NCBI RefSeq assembly: GCF_002843425.1
Contig: NZ_NKXO01000019.1
Coordinates: 1-64,000, forward strand
Source of the DNA: Raineya orbicola
Lineage (GTDB): Bacteria > Bacteroidota > Bacteroidia > Cytophagales > Thermonemataceae
Direction: 5' to 3'
DNA length: 64,000 nucleotides
Part shown: one piece after another, positions 1-9,322 of the stretch
Layout of the letters: each line of letters opens with the position of its first letter
How positions within the stretch are numbered: position 1 is the first letter of the stretch
The notes under the pieces: model-generated
The model's input: only the letters and a program-made list of their open reading frames with translations
The model's database searches: none
What the model was told of the DNA's origin: nothing
Program-made: the position numbers and the translations under genes

Positions 1-366
<366 letters not shown>

Positions 367-523
367 GGAGTTACTGCGGTGGAGTTATTGTAGATTGAGC
401 AACTTGTTAAGAAAAGAAAAATATTGTAATTGAGCAAGTTATTGAGGAGAAGGAAAAGAAGAGAGAGGAGAGAAGGAAGTGAAGAGAAAAAAGAAAGAAA
501 GGAAGAACTTGCTGGAAGGTCTT
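367..523 (+). other. 23S-5S spacer with purine-only tract closed by a short inverted repeat
   Basis: The spacer holds no tRNA. From about 441 to 505 it is almost pure purine (GAGGAGAAGG-type sequence). An 8-bp inverted repeat closes this tract: AGCAAGTT at 433-440 and AACTTGCT at 506-513. A near copy of the left arm (ATTGAGCAACTTGTT) lies just upstream around 396-410. I infer an RNA-processing helix presenting a single-stranded purine loop; the function is not shown by sequence. Confidence 0.6.
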
Positions 524-632
524 GCGGGTGGCTATGGCTAGGGTGATCACCTCTTCCCATTCCGAACAGAGCAGTTAAGCCCCGAAGCGTTGATGGTACT
601 GGCGTAACAGCTGGGAGAGTAAATGCCGCCCC
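524..632 (+). rRNA. rrf: 5S ribosomal RNA
   Basis: The core CACCTCTTCCCATTCCGAAC (about 549-568), then CAGAGCAGTTAAGCCC and the TGATGGTACTG motif, are diagnostic of bacterial 5S rRNA. The terminal helix I can be paired as GGGTGGC (526-532) with GCCGCCC (625-631), which fixes the ends to within a few bases. It is the last gene of the rRNA operon and is followed 15 nt later by an intrinsic terminator. Confidence 0.95.
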
Positions 633-647
633 TTTATCATTTTTATC

Positions 648-687
648 AAAAATCCTGCACTAACATCAGTGCAGGATTTTTGTGTTT
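648..687 (+). terminator. rRNA operon intrinsic terminator
   Basis: A perfect 14-bp stem, with arms at 648-661 and 668-681 (core ATCCTGCACT / AGTGCAGGAT), has a 6-nt loop AACATC and a T-rich 3' flank. It sits 16 nt after the 5S rRNA and ends the ribosomal operon. Confidence 0.9.
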
Positions 688-810
688 ATGGAAAGTATAT
701 TCTTTTACGTTCATTCTTTTCTTACAACCTGTCAGCAATTACGAAAAACTTCACTTACTCCCTGCCTGTTTTGTCAAAAGATTAAGTAATAATTCAAGAG
801 GAAGCGACAT

Positions 811-843
811 TTTGTCATAAAATTCTTTTTGGCTTATCTTTTG
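811..843 (+). promoter_or_regulatory. candidate clpB promoter (Bacteroidota -33/-7 type)
   Basis: TTTG at 811-814 is followed 20 nt later by TATCTTTTG (835-843). This is the -7 box TAnnTTTG with one extra base between TA and TTTG. The position gives a 5' leader of roughly 20 nt before the clpB ATG at 871. The extra base makes this a weaker match than the exact promoters elsewhere in the window. No HrcA-type CIRCE repeat was seen. Confidence 0.45.
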
Positions 844-870
844 AAGAATGCTTATTAAAATTTTACCACT

Positions 871-3486
871 ATGAATTTCAATCGTTATACTATCAAGAGT
901 CAGGAATTGTTGCAACAGGCAAGCCAAATGGCTTTGGGCAATCAGCAACCCATCATAGAAACAGGACATTTGGCAAAAGCTCTTTTGGAAAGTGATGAAA
1001 ACACCATAAACTTTCTGTTTCAGAAGTGCGGAGCAAGCAAAAACTTTGTTAGAAATAAAGTAGAGGAACTTATTTCCACTTATCCCAAGTCATCAGGTGA
1101 AAGTCCTTATCTTTCGAACGAAGCGGCGGCGGCTCTGCAACGTGCCGAACGCTATTTGAGTGAATTCAAAGATGAATTCGTAGCCATAGAGCATATTCTT
1201 TTGGGCTTGCTTGCAGGTAAAGATAAAACTGCCCAAATTCTCAAAGATGCAGGTTTTACTGAAAAAGCTCTCATTCAGGCTATCAAGGAATTGCGGGGCA
1301 ATAGCCGTGTAACCGACCAAAACGCCGAAGCTAAATATCGTTCTTTAGAACGCTATTCTAAAAACTTAAACGAATTGGCTCGTCAGGGGAAAATAGACCC
1401 AGTGATTGGGCGTGATGAGGAAATTCGTAGAGTTTTGCAAATTCTTTCCCGCCGAACCAAAAACAACCCTATTCTTTTGGGTGAGCCTGGGGTAGGTAAA
1501 ACAGCTATCGTAGAGGGCTTGGCTCAAAGAATTGTGAATGGTGATGTTCCTGAAAACCTAAAAACCAAAACCATTGTCGCTTTGGATATGGGGCTTTTGG
1601 TTGCGGGAGCAAAATACAAAGGAGAGTTTGAAGAGCGTTTGAAATCGGTTATTAAAGAAGTAACCGATTCGGAAGGTGAAATAATTCTTTTCATTGATGA
1701 AATTCACACGCTCATAGGAGCAGGTGCAGGAGGCGATAGTGCAATGGATGCCGCCAACCTTTTGAAACCTGCCCTTGCCCGTGGCGAATTGCACGCCATT
1801 GGTGCTACAACACTCAATGAATATCAAAAATACATTGAAAAAGACAAAGCCCTTGAACGCCGTTTCCAAGCGGTAATGGTTGATGAACCTAGTCCGCAAG
1901 ATGCTATTTCTATTTTGCGGGGTATTAAGGAAAAATATGAATTGCATCACGGCGTTCGTATTAAAGATGATGCCATAATTGCAGCGGTGGAACTTTCGCA
2001 TCGGTACATTTCTGATAGATTTTTGCCTGATAAAGCCATTGACTTAATGGACGAAGCCGCCGCAAAGCTCCGTATGGAAATTGACTCTATGCCCGAAGAG
2101 TTAGATGAACTCAACCGCAAAATAATGCAATTAGAAATTGAGCGTGAGGCGATTCGCAGAGAAAAAGATGTAGAAAAAGAAAAAATTCTTTCCAAAGAAA
2201 TAGCCGAGCTTTCCGAAAAACGCGATAGCCTAATGGCAAAATGGAAAGCTGAAAAAGAAATTGTTGATAAAATTCGGGCTGAAAAAGAAAATATTGAGCG
2301 TTACAAAATTGAAGCCGAACAAGCCGAAAGAGCAGGCGACTACGGCAAAGTAGCCGAATTACGATATGGAAAAATTTTAGAAGCAGAAAAACGCTTAAAG
2401 GATTATCAAACACAACTTAAAGAGCTACAAGGGGAAAACTCAATGCTTCGCGAGGAGGTTACCTCTGAAAATATTGCGGAAGTTGTTGCCAAATGGACAG
2501 GTATTCCTGTGCAAAAGATGTTGCAATCGGAAAAAGAAAAACTTTTACATCTTGAAGAAGAACTTTCTAAACGTGTAGCAGGACAAGCACAAGCTATTCA
2601 GGTGGTAGCTGATGCGGTAAGGCGTAGTCGTGCAGGGCTGAATGACCCTAAACGTCCTATTGGTTCGTTCCTCTTTTTAGGAACAACAGGGGTGGGTAAA
2701 ACAGAGCTTGCCAAAACCCTCGCCGAATATCTATTCAACGACGAAAACAATATGGTAAGAATAGATATGAGCGAGTATCAAGAACGCCACGCTGTAAGTC
2801 GTCTGATTGGAGCTCCTCCCGGTTATGTGGGTTATGATGAGGGTGGGCAACTTACAGAGGCAGTTCGTCGTAAGCCTTATAGTGTGATTTTGCTTGATGA
2901 AATTGAAAAAGCTCACCCTGATGTGTTTAATATTCTTTTGCAGGTGCTTGATGATGGTAGATTAACAGATAATAAGGGCAGAACTGCAAATTTCAAAAAC
3001 ACTATCATCATAATGACCTCCAATATGGGTTCAAGCATTATTCAGGAAAATTTTGCAAAAATAAATGAGGAAAACGAATTTGATGTAATTGAGGAAACCA
3101 AAGAAGAAGTGTTAGCTTTGCTGAAAAAACAAATTCGCCCTGAATTTTTGAACCGCATAGATGAAATTGTAATGTTCAGACCGCTCAACAAAAAAGATAT
3201 TTTGCGAATTGTGGATATTCAACTTGCGGGAGTTAAAAAGATGCTTGCTGAAAATCAGGTGGAAATTGAATTTGATGAGAAAGTAAAAAGAGTGCTTGCA
3301 GAAGTTGGTTTTGATGCCCAATTTGGTGCCAGACCGCTCAAAAGAGCTATTCAGAAACGATTGCTCAACGAGCTTAGCAAGGAAATTCTTGCAGGTAATA
3401 TCCAAAAAGATAGTGCAATTTACGTAACTACTGATGAGTACGATAGAATCGTATTTGAAAATATCGTAAAAGCAGAGGAAGTGTAG
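871..3486 (+). CDS. clpB: ATP-dependent chaperone ClpB
   Basis: ClpB is a hexameric AAA+ disaggregase that threads aggregated proteins together with DnaK. The 871 residues match the family length. Order of parts: Clp N-domain repeats (about 1-145); first AAA+ module with Walker A GEPGVGKT (about 203-210) and Walker B ILFIDEIH (about 273); a charged coiled-coil middle domain rich in E/K/R (about 405-530), which separates ClpB from ClpA/ClpC; second AAA+ module with Walker [10 protein letters not shown] (about 603) and [13 protein letters not shown]. The C-terminal D2-small domain ([10 protein letters not shown]) is intact. The ATG follows an upstream promoter-like site. The gene is monocistronic, with a terminator 43 nt after its stop. 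Confidence 0.97.
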   Translation: MNFNRYTIKSQELLQQASQMALGNQQPIIETGHLAKALLESDENTINFLFQKCGASKNFVRNKVEELISTYPKSSGESPYLSNEAAAALQRAERYLSEFKDEFVAIEHILLGLLAGKDKTAQILKDAGFTEKALIQAIKELRGNSRVTDQNAEAKYRSLERYSKNLNELARQGKIDPVIGRDEEIRRVLQILSRRTKNNPILLGEPGVGKTAIVEGLAQRIVNGDVPENLKTKTIVALDMGLLVAGAKYKGEFEERLKSVIKEVTDSEGEIILFIDEIHTLIGAGAGGDSAMDAANLLKPALARGELHAIGATTLNEYQKYIEKDKALERRFQAVMVDEPSPQDAISILRGIKEKYELHHGVRIKDDAIIAAVELSHRYISDRFLPDKAIDLMDEAAAKLRMEIDSMPEELDELNRKIMQLEIEREAIRREKDVEKEKILSKEIAELSEKRDSLMAKWKAEKEIVDKIRAEKENIERYKIEAEQAERAGDYGKVAELRYGKILEAEKRLKDYQTQLKELQGENSMLREEVTSENIAEVVAKWTGIPVQKMLQSEKEKLLHLEEELSKRVAGQAQAIQVVADAVRRSRAGLNDPKRPIGSFLFLGTTGVGKTELAKTLAEYLFNDENNMVRIDMSEYQERHAVSRLIGAPPGYVGYDEGGQLTEAVRRKPYSVILLDEIEKAHPDVFNILLQVLDDGRLTDNKGRTANFKNTIIIMTSNMGSSIIQENFAKINEENEFDVIEETKEEVLALLKKQIRPEFLNRIDEIVMFRPLNKKDILRIVDIQLAGVKKMLAENQVEIEFDEKVKRVLAEVGFDAQFGARPLKRAIQKRLLNELSKEILAGNIQKDSAIYVTTDEYDRIVFENIVKAEEV

Positions 3487-3528
3487 AATTGGATACAAGA
3501 CAAGAAAGTAGCGAGAAAAGAGAAAAAT

Positions 3529-3565
3529 AAAGGGCTTCGTTTTTAGCGAAGCCCTTTGTTTTTAG
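3529..3565. terminator. bidirectional terminator between clpB and the secreted repeat protein
   Basis: An 11-bp perfect stem, AAAGGGCTTCG (3529-3539) with CGAAGCCCTTT (3547-3557), is flanked by A-rich sequence on the left and TTTTTAG on the right. It lies between two convergent genes and can serve both directions. Confidence 0.85.
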
Positions 3566-3576
3566 CCCAAAAATCC

Positions 3577-5619
3577 TTATTCATTTTTCACAATACGAAT
3601 AGTTTTTTGCTCGCCATTGGAAGCAGTAACTTTCAAGAGGTAAATGCCTTTGGCTAAATATTCAAAATTTTGCTCAAATTCGTTTTTACCTTCTTGTAAA
3701 GAGAGTTGTTTTTCAAAAAGTTTTACACCTTTCATATTGAAAACCTGCATTGTAGCTTCTAAGTTTTCAGGAGCAAAACATTCTAAAGTGCCTTTTTCTT
3801 TGAAAGGAGTAGGATAGAAACTTACTTCCAAATCGTTGTAAGGCTTAATATAAACACTTTCTACGGGGCTAAAACTTTGCTTGCCATCTTTTTCTACAAT
3901 ACGCAAACGATAGTAGTAATGCCCAAATTCTACAGCTTTATGTTCGTAAGTATAAAAAGAGGCTTTGTTTTGGGCGGAAATTCTATCCAAACTCACAAAA
4001 GTTGAGCCGTCTTTGCTCCATTGAATTTCAAAATAAGATAAGTTGATTTCTTGGGCTGTTTGCCACATTAGGCGGTTGTAAGGTTTTTCTCTTTTGGCAC
4101 GGAAAGAAATAAACTCTACGGGAAGCACCACACCTGAATTTTCAGGTACGCTCATACGATAGCCACATTCATCACCAGCAAAGCCGTCAAACATTATGTA
4201 GTAAGTTTTGCCGGGGGTAAGTCCTGTAACCGTAATAGAACCACTTGAACCCACAGGTCCCGTAGGGTCGGGGCAAGAGGAAATAGGCTTCCAAATGCCT
4301 GTTTCGCAATCTGTGCCAATTACTTCGTAAATTTGAATTTGTATGCCTTGGTCGCAAGGAGGACCGCCATTAGGAGCATTGGAAGTAATAGCCCATTCAA
4401 AAGTAGCTTGAATATCATTGGCTACGAATTTCAAGAAGGAGTTATTTTCAATAGAAGCAGATGTACTGCAAAAAGTTTGGCTCAAGTTATTTAAGTTATT
4501 GTAAAAGTTAGGGTTGTAAGATACGCTGGTAACACCACAATAGCCATTTAGGTTACTAATGGTAGGAGCGGCACTGCACGTATTGGCAGGGGCAGGATTT
4601 GCACCGCAAGGCGGCACAGTAGTTACTCTTACTCTAAAAGAACCTTCGCTTGTAAAACTATCATACTCACCATCTACGGCGATTAGATAATTTGCTCCTA
4701 TGGTGAGCCCTGTGAGATTAAGAACTTCCCTACCTCCATACCCTACATTATCTCGGCAATTCAGGAATGTAATACCACATACCCCACTGGAATTGTGATA
4801 CACATTAAATTCTACATCTAACCCTTGCTGATTTCCTGTACCACTAGGATTTCCCGCATCGGGTTCTACTTCTACGGTTACATTGGAGGCGGTAGCAATA
4901 AAATTGAACCAAACAGTATTGTCGGGACCGCTATCTGCTCCACAGAAAGTGAGGGCATCGGCATTCATTCCTTGCACAGCTCCAAGTACCCAACCTTTAT
5001 TGATTTCAACAAGATTTCTATTAGTACAAACATCATTATTACTCATCACAGCTATGGAAAAAGGGGCTTGGTCGCTAGCGGTATAGCCTGTAACCATAAT
5101 ATGGTAAGTAGCTCCTACACTTAAACCTGAAAGAATAGCCATTTCGCCTTTGGCATTAGAATATGAGTCAGTGCAGTTTATTTGCGTGAGTGAGCCACAA
5201 GAGCCTGAATATACAGCCAAAGCTAAATCGGTATTTGTGGTGCTGGTAGTAAGCGGATGTACAATAACCAAATGGTTGGTTTTAGTAGCAATGAACTTGT
5301 ACCATACAGAGCGATTAGGGTTTCCGCAAGTAATAGAGCCATCACTGGTTGCAAAAACATTTGTCCCAAAGATACCCGGCTTATCTACATCAATATTGCG
5401 AGCATTGGCACAAGCATCATTGGCAGGAGGTGCCGCAACACGAATACAAAAATCTGCTCTATCGGTAGAAGTTGCCCCCGAAACCGCTATGTAATAAACG
5501 CTACCTACGCTTAGTCCTGTAACCCATCTACTTTCCGTTGCCGAACCGCTTGAAAAGTTGTTAGTGCAATTGATTTCTGCTAATGCACTTGTATAAAATG
5601 TAAAACCTAAATTCCCCAT
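3577..5619 (-). CDS. Secreted repeat protein with T9SS type A sorting domain, C-terminal part (downstream of a frameshift)
   Basis: This 680-codon frame continues the gene at 5625-6665 after an apparent one-base frameshift. Its first methionine sits inside a repeat domain, so it is not a natural N-terminus. It contains the rest of repeat 3 (1-60), repeats 4-6 (about 65-500; each starts with an N-x-C-xN/A pattern, and the VWYKF/VWFNF signature is clear in repeats 4 and 5 and degenerate in repeat 6), then a fibronectin-like stretch (about 505-590) with the typical WQTAQEINLSYFEIQWSKDG. It ends in a type A type-IX-secretion sorting domain (FYPTPF..., MQVFNMKG, LAKGIYLLKV) to the last residue. 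The sorting domain means export by the Por secretion system and attachment or release at the cell surface. The ligand of the repeats is unknown; they resemble adhesion or prepeptidase-C-like beta-sandwich modules. Confidence 0.85.
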   Translation of the reverse strand: MGNLGFTFYTSALAEINCTNNFSSGSATESRWVTGLSVGSVYYIAVSGATSTDRADFCIRVAAPPANDACANARNIDVDKPGIFGTNVFATSDGSITCGNPNRSVWYKFIATKTNHLVIVHPLTTSTTNTDLALAVYSGSCGSLTQINCTDSYSNAKGEMAILSGLSVGATYHIMVTGYTASDQAPFSIAVMSNNDVCTNRNLVEINKGWVLGAVQGMNADALTFCGADSGPDNTVWFNFIATASNVTVEVEPDAGNPSGTGNQQGLDVEFNVYHNSSGVCGITFLNCRDNVGYGGREVLNLTGLTIGANYLIAVDGEYDSFTSEGSFRVRVTTVPPCGANPAPANTCSAAPTISNLNGYCGVTSVSYNPNFYNNLNNLSQTFCSTSASIENNSFLKFVANDIQATFEWAITSNAPNGGPPCDQGIQIQIYEVIGTDCETGIWKPISSCPDPTGPVGSSGSITVTGLTPGKTYYIMFDGFAGDECGYRMSVPENSGVVLPVEFISFRAKREKPYNRLMWQTAQEINLSYFEIQWSKDGSTFVSLDRISAQNKASFYTYEHKAVEFGHYYYRLRIVEKDGKQSFSPVESVYIKPYNDLEVSFYPTPFKEKGTLECFAPENLEATMQVFNMKGVKLFEKQLSLQEGKNEFEQNFEYLAKGIYLLKVTASNGEQKTIRIVKNE

Positions 5620-5624
5620 ATAGG

Positions 5625-6665
5625 CTATTGAATGTCCGCAGGGGTAAGCTCTATAAAATGATTGGTATGAGTAGCAGTAAATCTATACCAAACGGTTCTA
5701 CTTGTACTCAGACAAGAAGAGGTACCATCAGAAGTTGCTAAATGGTTGTTGCCCGGTGTGCAATCGGCGTTGATAGTTAAGATTGTGGCATTGGCAAAAG
5801 CATCATTAGCAGGGGGAGCAATCACTTTGATATAAAACCAACCCTCGTGGGTAGTAGAAGGGGCACTGGAAACCATAATTCGGTAGGTTTGCCCCACGGT
5901 AAGCGATGTATAAGTGTAAGCCTCATCTATGCCCGCTCCATTAGCCTCTTCGGTACAAGTACCCAAAACCGGCGTAAGACTGCCACAAGAACCTTGAAAC
6001 AAACGAAATCCTAAATTTGCGGTTGTAGTGAGAATATCTAATTCTATGCGGTGTGTGGTATGAGTAGCAGTAAATTGGTACCAAACACTTCTTGCTGTAT
6101 TTAGGCAAGTAGTAGAGCCATCGTTGGTAGCTAAAATATTAGTACCTAAAACTGGACTACCATTGGGAGTAAGAGTAATAGCATTGCTACAAGCATCATT
6201 AGAAGGAGCACCTCGTACCGAAACGCAGAAGTTTCCATTTGTACTGCCATAGGCACTTACACGTAATCTGTAAGTTTGACCTATAGTAAAACTTGTATAA
6301 GTAACTTGCTCGTCTATATCAGTCATTCCTGCATCGGTGCATCCAAGATTTGTCAGTGAGCCACAAGTACCACTATACAACGTGAAAGTTACATCTAAAC
6401 CCGCTGATATTACATCTACATAAATATGATGTGAGGTTTGAGTAGCTGTAAAAGTATACCAAACTGTACGGCTATTGGCACTGGTACAACCACCTGCATC
6501 TAATGCCTCCGAAGTGGCTGTATTAGTTTGTCCGTTGGTGCATATTGCGTTAATGGTCAGAGGGATAGCATTTGCACAATTGTCGTTAGAAGGTTGTGCG
6601 AAAGAAACTTGTAATACAATAAAAGCTACGATTGCCGTCAAAAGTAAATGTTTTAGCATAGGCAT
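5625..6665 (-). CDS. Secreted repeat protein, N-terminal part (frameshifted from 3577-5619)
   Basis: The N-terminus (MPMLKHLLLTAIVAFIVLQ...SFAQ) is a Sec signal peptide ending in a typical SFAQ cut site. The in-frame TTG at 6680 is a less likely start than the ATGs at 6665 or 6659. Three repeat modules follow, beginning NDNCANAIPL, NDACSNAITL and NDAFANATIL, each with a VWYxFTATxTxH segment. The frame stops (TAG) in the middle of repeat 3 just after IELTPADIQ. The same repeat continues in the -1 frame as MGNLGFTFYT..., aligning with NLGFRLFQG of repeat 2. A single added base, for instance in the 4-base C run on the coding strand at 5641-5644, would restore one ORF of about 1030 codons. It is either a real pseudogene or a base-call error. 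Confidence 0.8.
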   Translation of the reverse strand: MPMLKHLLLTAIVAFIVLQVSFAQPSNDNCANAIPLTINAICTNGQTNTATSEALDAGGCTSANSRTVWYTFTATQTSHHIYVDVISAGLDVTFTLYSGTCGSLTNLGCTDAGMTDIDEQVTYTSFTIGQTYRLRVSAYGSTNGNFCVSVRGAPSNDACSNAITLTPNGSPVLGTNILATNDGSTTCLNTARSVWYQFTATHTTHRIELDILTTTANLGFRLFQGSCGSLTPVLGTCTEEANGAGIDEAYTYTSLTVGQTYRIMVSSAPSTTHEGWFYIKVIAPPANDAFANATILTINADCTPGNNHLATSDGTSSCLSTSRTVWYRFTATHTNHFIELTPADIQ

Positions 6666-6887
6666 TTCAATTTTTTGCAAAAATAATAGAAAAAAAATTA
6701 CACTTCAAAAAAATATACTAAAAGTTTTTGTTTTTGTTTTAGTGTATTGAAAATCAAATTTTTGTATTTGTATTTATTTGTTTTTTTGTGTATATTATTG
6801 TGTTTTAATTAAAAATATTGCAAGTAGTTGAGATGTGAGATAAACTTTGGCAATTTATACTTATACATTAGAAAAGGTAAATGAAAA

Positions 6888-6918
6888 TTTGTGTAAATTT
6901 GAAAGTTTCTTACTTTTG
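6888..6918 (+). promoter_or_regulatory. Exact Bacteroidota promoter in front of the DUF72 gene
   Basis: TTTG (6888-6891), a 19-nt spacer, then TACTTTTG (6911-6918) fit the -33/-7 consensus TTTG-N19-TAnnTTTG with no mismatch. The expected transcription start, about 4-8 nt after the -7 box, falls on or next to the ATG at 6923. The mRNA would therefore be leaderless or almost so. Confidence 0.75.
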
Positions 6919-6922
6919 GCAT

Positions 6923-7825
6923 ATGGATTTTGGTAAGCTCCAAGATATTAGCCGAGTAGATTTTCGCTTGCCTGCAAGCAAGCAGGCGAATGAAGCGGTT
7001 TTATCCAAGTTCCCCTCACAAACTTTGCAGGTATGGGTAGGGCTTCCTGTTTGGTCGCAGAAGGAGTGGGTAGGAAAAATTTATCCACCCAAAGCTCAAA
7101 GTAAAGATTTTTTGAAATATTACGCCGAGCAATTCAATAGTATTGAACTGAATACTACACACTATCGTATTCCTGATAAAGCTACCATTGAACTATGGAA
7201 AAAACAAGTGAATAAAGATTTTCACTTTTGTCCCAAGTTTCCACAGCCTATTTCACACGAGAAAATGCTTCAGAATTGTCAGAATCTTGTAACGGAATTT
7301 TGCGAAGCCATCAGTGGACTTGAAGAAAACTTGGGACTTTCTTTTTTGCAACTACCGCCTTATTTCGAGCTAAAACATCTGCCAATTTTAGAAAACTTTT
7401 TAGCTGAATTTCCTGTTGATATTCCATTAGCAGTAGAATTTCGGCACGCTTCGTGGTTTAAGGAGGAAAATTTTGAAAAAGCCGCTCAAGTTTTGGAAAG
7501 ATACAATAAAAGTACCGTCATCACTGATGTAGCGGGCAGAAGAGATGTACTGCACCAACGCATTACCAATTCTGCTCTTATGGTGCGATTTGTAGGCAAT
7601 GGCTTGCACCCCACCGATTATAGCCGTCTTGATGAATGGATTTGGCAAATTGGCGAGTGGCAAAAACAGGGTTTGCAGAGAATTTATTTCTTTTTACACG
7701 AACCCGATAATATTTTAGCCCCTGAAATTGCCTTGTATTTCATAGAAAAGTTAAATTTGACTTGCAAGACTAATCTGCTTTTGCCCAAATTTTTTGATAA
7801 AAATATTCAAATGAAACTCTTTTGA
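6923..7825 (+). CDS. DUF72 (YecE-like) TIM-barrel family protein
   Basis: DUF72 proteins are conserved TIM-barrel proteins of unknown reaction. Family hallmarks here are VGLPVWSQKEWVGKIYPP near the N-terminus, the FNSIELNTTHYRIP segment, FCPKFPQPISH, and the AVEFRHASWF strand in the second half. The length of 300 residues is usual. The ATG at 6923 (MDFGKLQDIS) is chosen over the in-frame ATG at 6881 because an exact promoter lies between them and because family members start at this point. The stop is followed closely by the TPR gene. A small perfect palindrome at 6968-6989 lies in the coding sequence (residues about 16-23) and adds a PASKQANE stretch that is probably not a structural element. 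Confidence 0.85.
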   Translation: MDFGKLQDISRVDFRLPASKQANEAVLSKFPSQTLQVWVGLPVWSQKEWVGKIYPPKAQSKDFLKYYAEQFNSIELNTTHYRIPDKATIELWKKQVNKDFHFCPKFPQPISHEKMLQNCQNLVTEFCEAISGLEENLGLSFLQLPPYFELKHLPILENFLAEFPVDIPLAVEFRHASWFKEENFEKAAQVLERYNKSTVITDVAGRRDVLHQRITNSALMVRFVGNGLHPTDYSRLDEWIWQIGEWQKQGLQRIYFFLHEPDNILAPEIALYFIEKLNLTCKTNLLLPKFFDKNIQMKLF

Positions 7826-7846
7826 TTGATTCTAAACCTTACCATT

Positions 7847-9292
7847 ATGCGAATTTTTCTTATTGTTGTAGTATGCCTTTTTCAAGTGAGCTTTGCTTGG
7901 GGGCAGTTTAGTCAAAAGCAAAAGGAGGAAGTGAGAAAACTCTTGTCTTATCCCAGTGTTAATTATTCTCTTAACATCAATTTTAGCACAACGGATTATG
8001 TTACGCCCTTGTATCCTTCTTTGGATATCTATGAACTTTCGTTGGAACAATTGGAGCAAAAACTGCAAAACAACTATAAAGACGCTCCTATTTATGGTAG
8101 AATATCTACGCTTTACTATCAAAAAAAAGACCTAAATCAGGCTTCAAAATATTTTGATAAAGCCATTCCTTTATTTAGAGAATGGCAACAAAAAGAGCCT
8201 CAAAATCCGCTTGCTTATCTGTATGTAACTGACTACTTGTGGAGCGTAGGAAACTTCTCACTTTTGCAAGAAATCTTACAGGAGGCATCGCAAAAGTTCC
8301 CCAATGATAAAGCAATAATTGCAAAAAACTTTGAGTTTTCTCTGTTTGCCAAAAATGATGTAAAAACGGCACAAAATTACTTGGAAAACTTTGAAAAACA
8401 AGTTGAAACCAACAACCTGACTTTACTTGCTTACAAACAGAATTTGGCTTGGTGGAAATTTCTTTTGGGAGCAAGAGAAAATCCTGCAAACATCACTCAA
8501 TCTGATTTTTCTTTTTCAGAAAAAGCCTTCAAAGCAAATCCCAATTCAATAGCTTATGGGCATTTTTATTACTATTGTGTTACTGCTTCAAGCTATGAAA
8601 ATATGGCGAAATGGGTTTTACAGAATTCTAAAAAAATCAACAAAAATGATAACTATCTGGAAATCATTAGAGAAAAGGATAAAAATAGGATAAAACTGCT
8701 AAAAGAAGCAGAGCAATTTTTTTTGAAAAATCTTGATAAAGCTCCCAAAAGTCAAAAAACTTATATGTTGAATAACTTGGGAGTGGTTTATGCTTTCTTG
8801 GCTAATTCCCAAAAATCAACTGAATACTTTGAAAAGGCTTGGCAAATGGAGAAAACTAAAAACTTTATAGAAGCTACTATTTTGATGTCGGGCATAGATA
8901 AACAATGGATTACTGCTGAAAAATACTTGCAACAGGCTTTGAGCGAAAATCCACAAGAATTACAACATTTGGCGATGCTCATATTGATTTATGACGAAAA
9001 AAAGCCTAATCCCGAACTATTAAAAAAGTACGTTACACAAATTGAACAGATTGGTTCATCTGATGAGCTTCGCAGTAAAGTTTTAGCTGTTTGGAATCTC
9101 AAACAAAATAATTTGGAGCGGGCTGAATTTTATTTAGAATTGCTTCCCGAAAATAGTGGGTTGTTTTACAAAATGATATTTTCGGCTCTAAAAGATGATA
9201 CCACGAGTGCCAAAAAATATTTTGAAAAGTTATGGGCAGAGGATAAAGAGGATAAAGATTTACTCAAAGCCAAGCAGATTTTGAATTTTTAG
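7847..9292 (+). CDS. TPR-repeat protein with signal peptide
   Basis: The ATG at 7847 starts a clear signal peptide (MRIFLIVVVCLFQVSFAWGQ); the in-frame TTG at 7826 would add seven residues with no role. The mature part of about 460 residues is helical with several degenerate tetratricopeptide units, best seen at GRISTLYYQKKDLNQASKYF, NNLGVVYAFLANSQKSTEYF and AEFYLELLPENSG. Such exported TPR proteins are usually scaffolds for periplasmic or outer-membrane complexes; the partner is unknown. It follows the DUF72 gene by 21 nt and precedes the decarboxylase by 30 nt, so the three could be co-transcribed. No enzymatic motif was found. Confidence 0.75.
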   Translation: MRIFLIVVVCLFQVSFAWGQFSQKQKEEVRKLLSYPSVNYSLNINFSTTDYVTPLYPSLDIYELSLEQLEQKLQNNYKDAPIYGRISTLYYQKKDLNQASKYFDKAIPLFREWQQKEPQNPLAYLYVTDYLWSVGNFSLLQEILQEASQKFPNDKAIIAKNFEFSLFAKNDVKTAQNYLENFEKQVETNNLTLLAYKQNLAWWKFLLGARENPANITQSDFSFSEKAFKANPNSIAYGHFYYYCVTASSYENMAKWVLQNSKKINKNDNYLEIIREKDKNRIKLLKEAEQFFLKNLDKAPKSQKTYMLNNLGVVYAFLANSQKSTEYFEKAWQMEKTKNFIEATILMSGIDKQWITAEKYLQQALSENPQELQHLAMLILIYDEKKPNPELLKKYVTQIEQIGSSDELRSKVLAVWNLKQNNLERAEFYLELLPENSGLFYKMIFSALKDDTTSAKKYFEKLWAEDKEDKDLLKAKQILNF

Positions 9293-9322
9293 TTGGATTT
9301 AATTTCTTTTTACGGATATAAA

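Noticed and set aside
1558-2001. 147-codon minus-strand ORF inside clpB
   Set aside because: Antisense shadow of the first AAA+ module.
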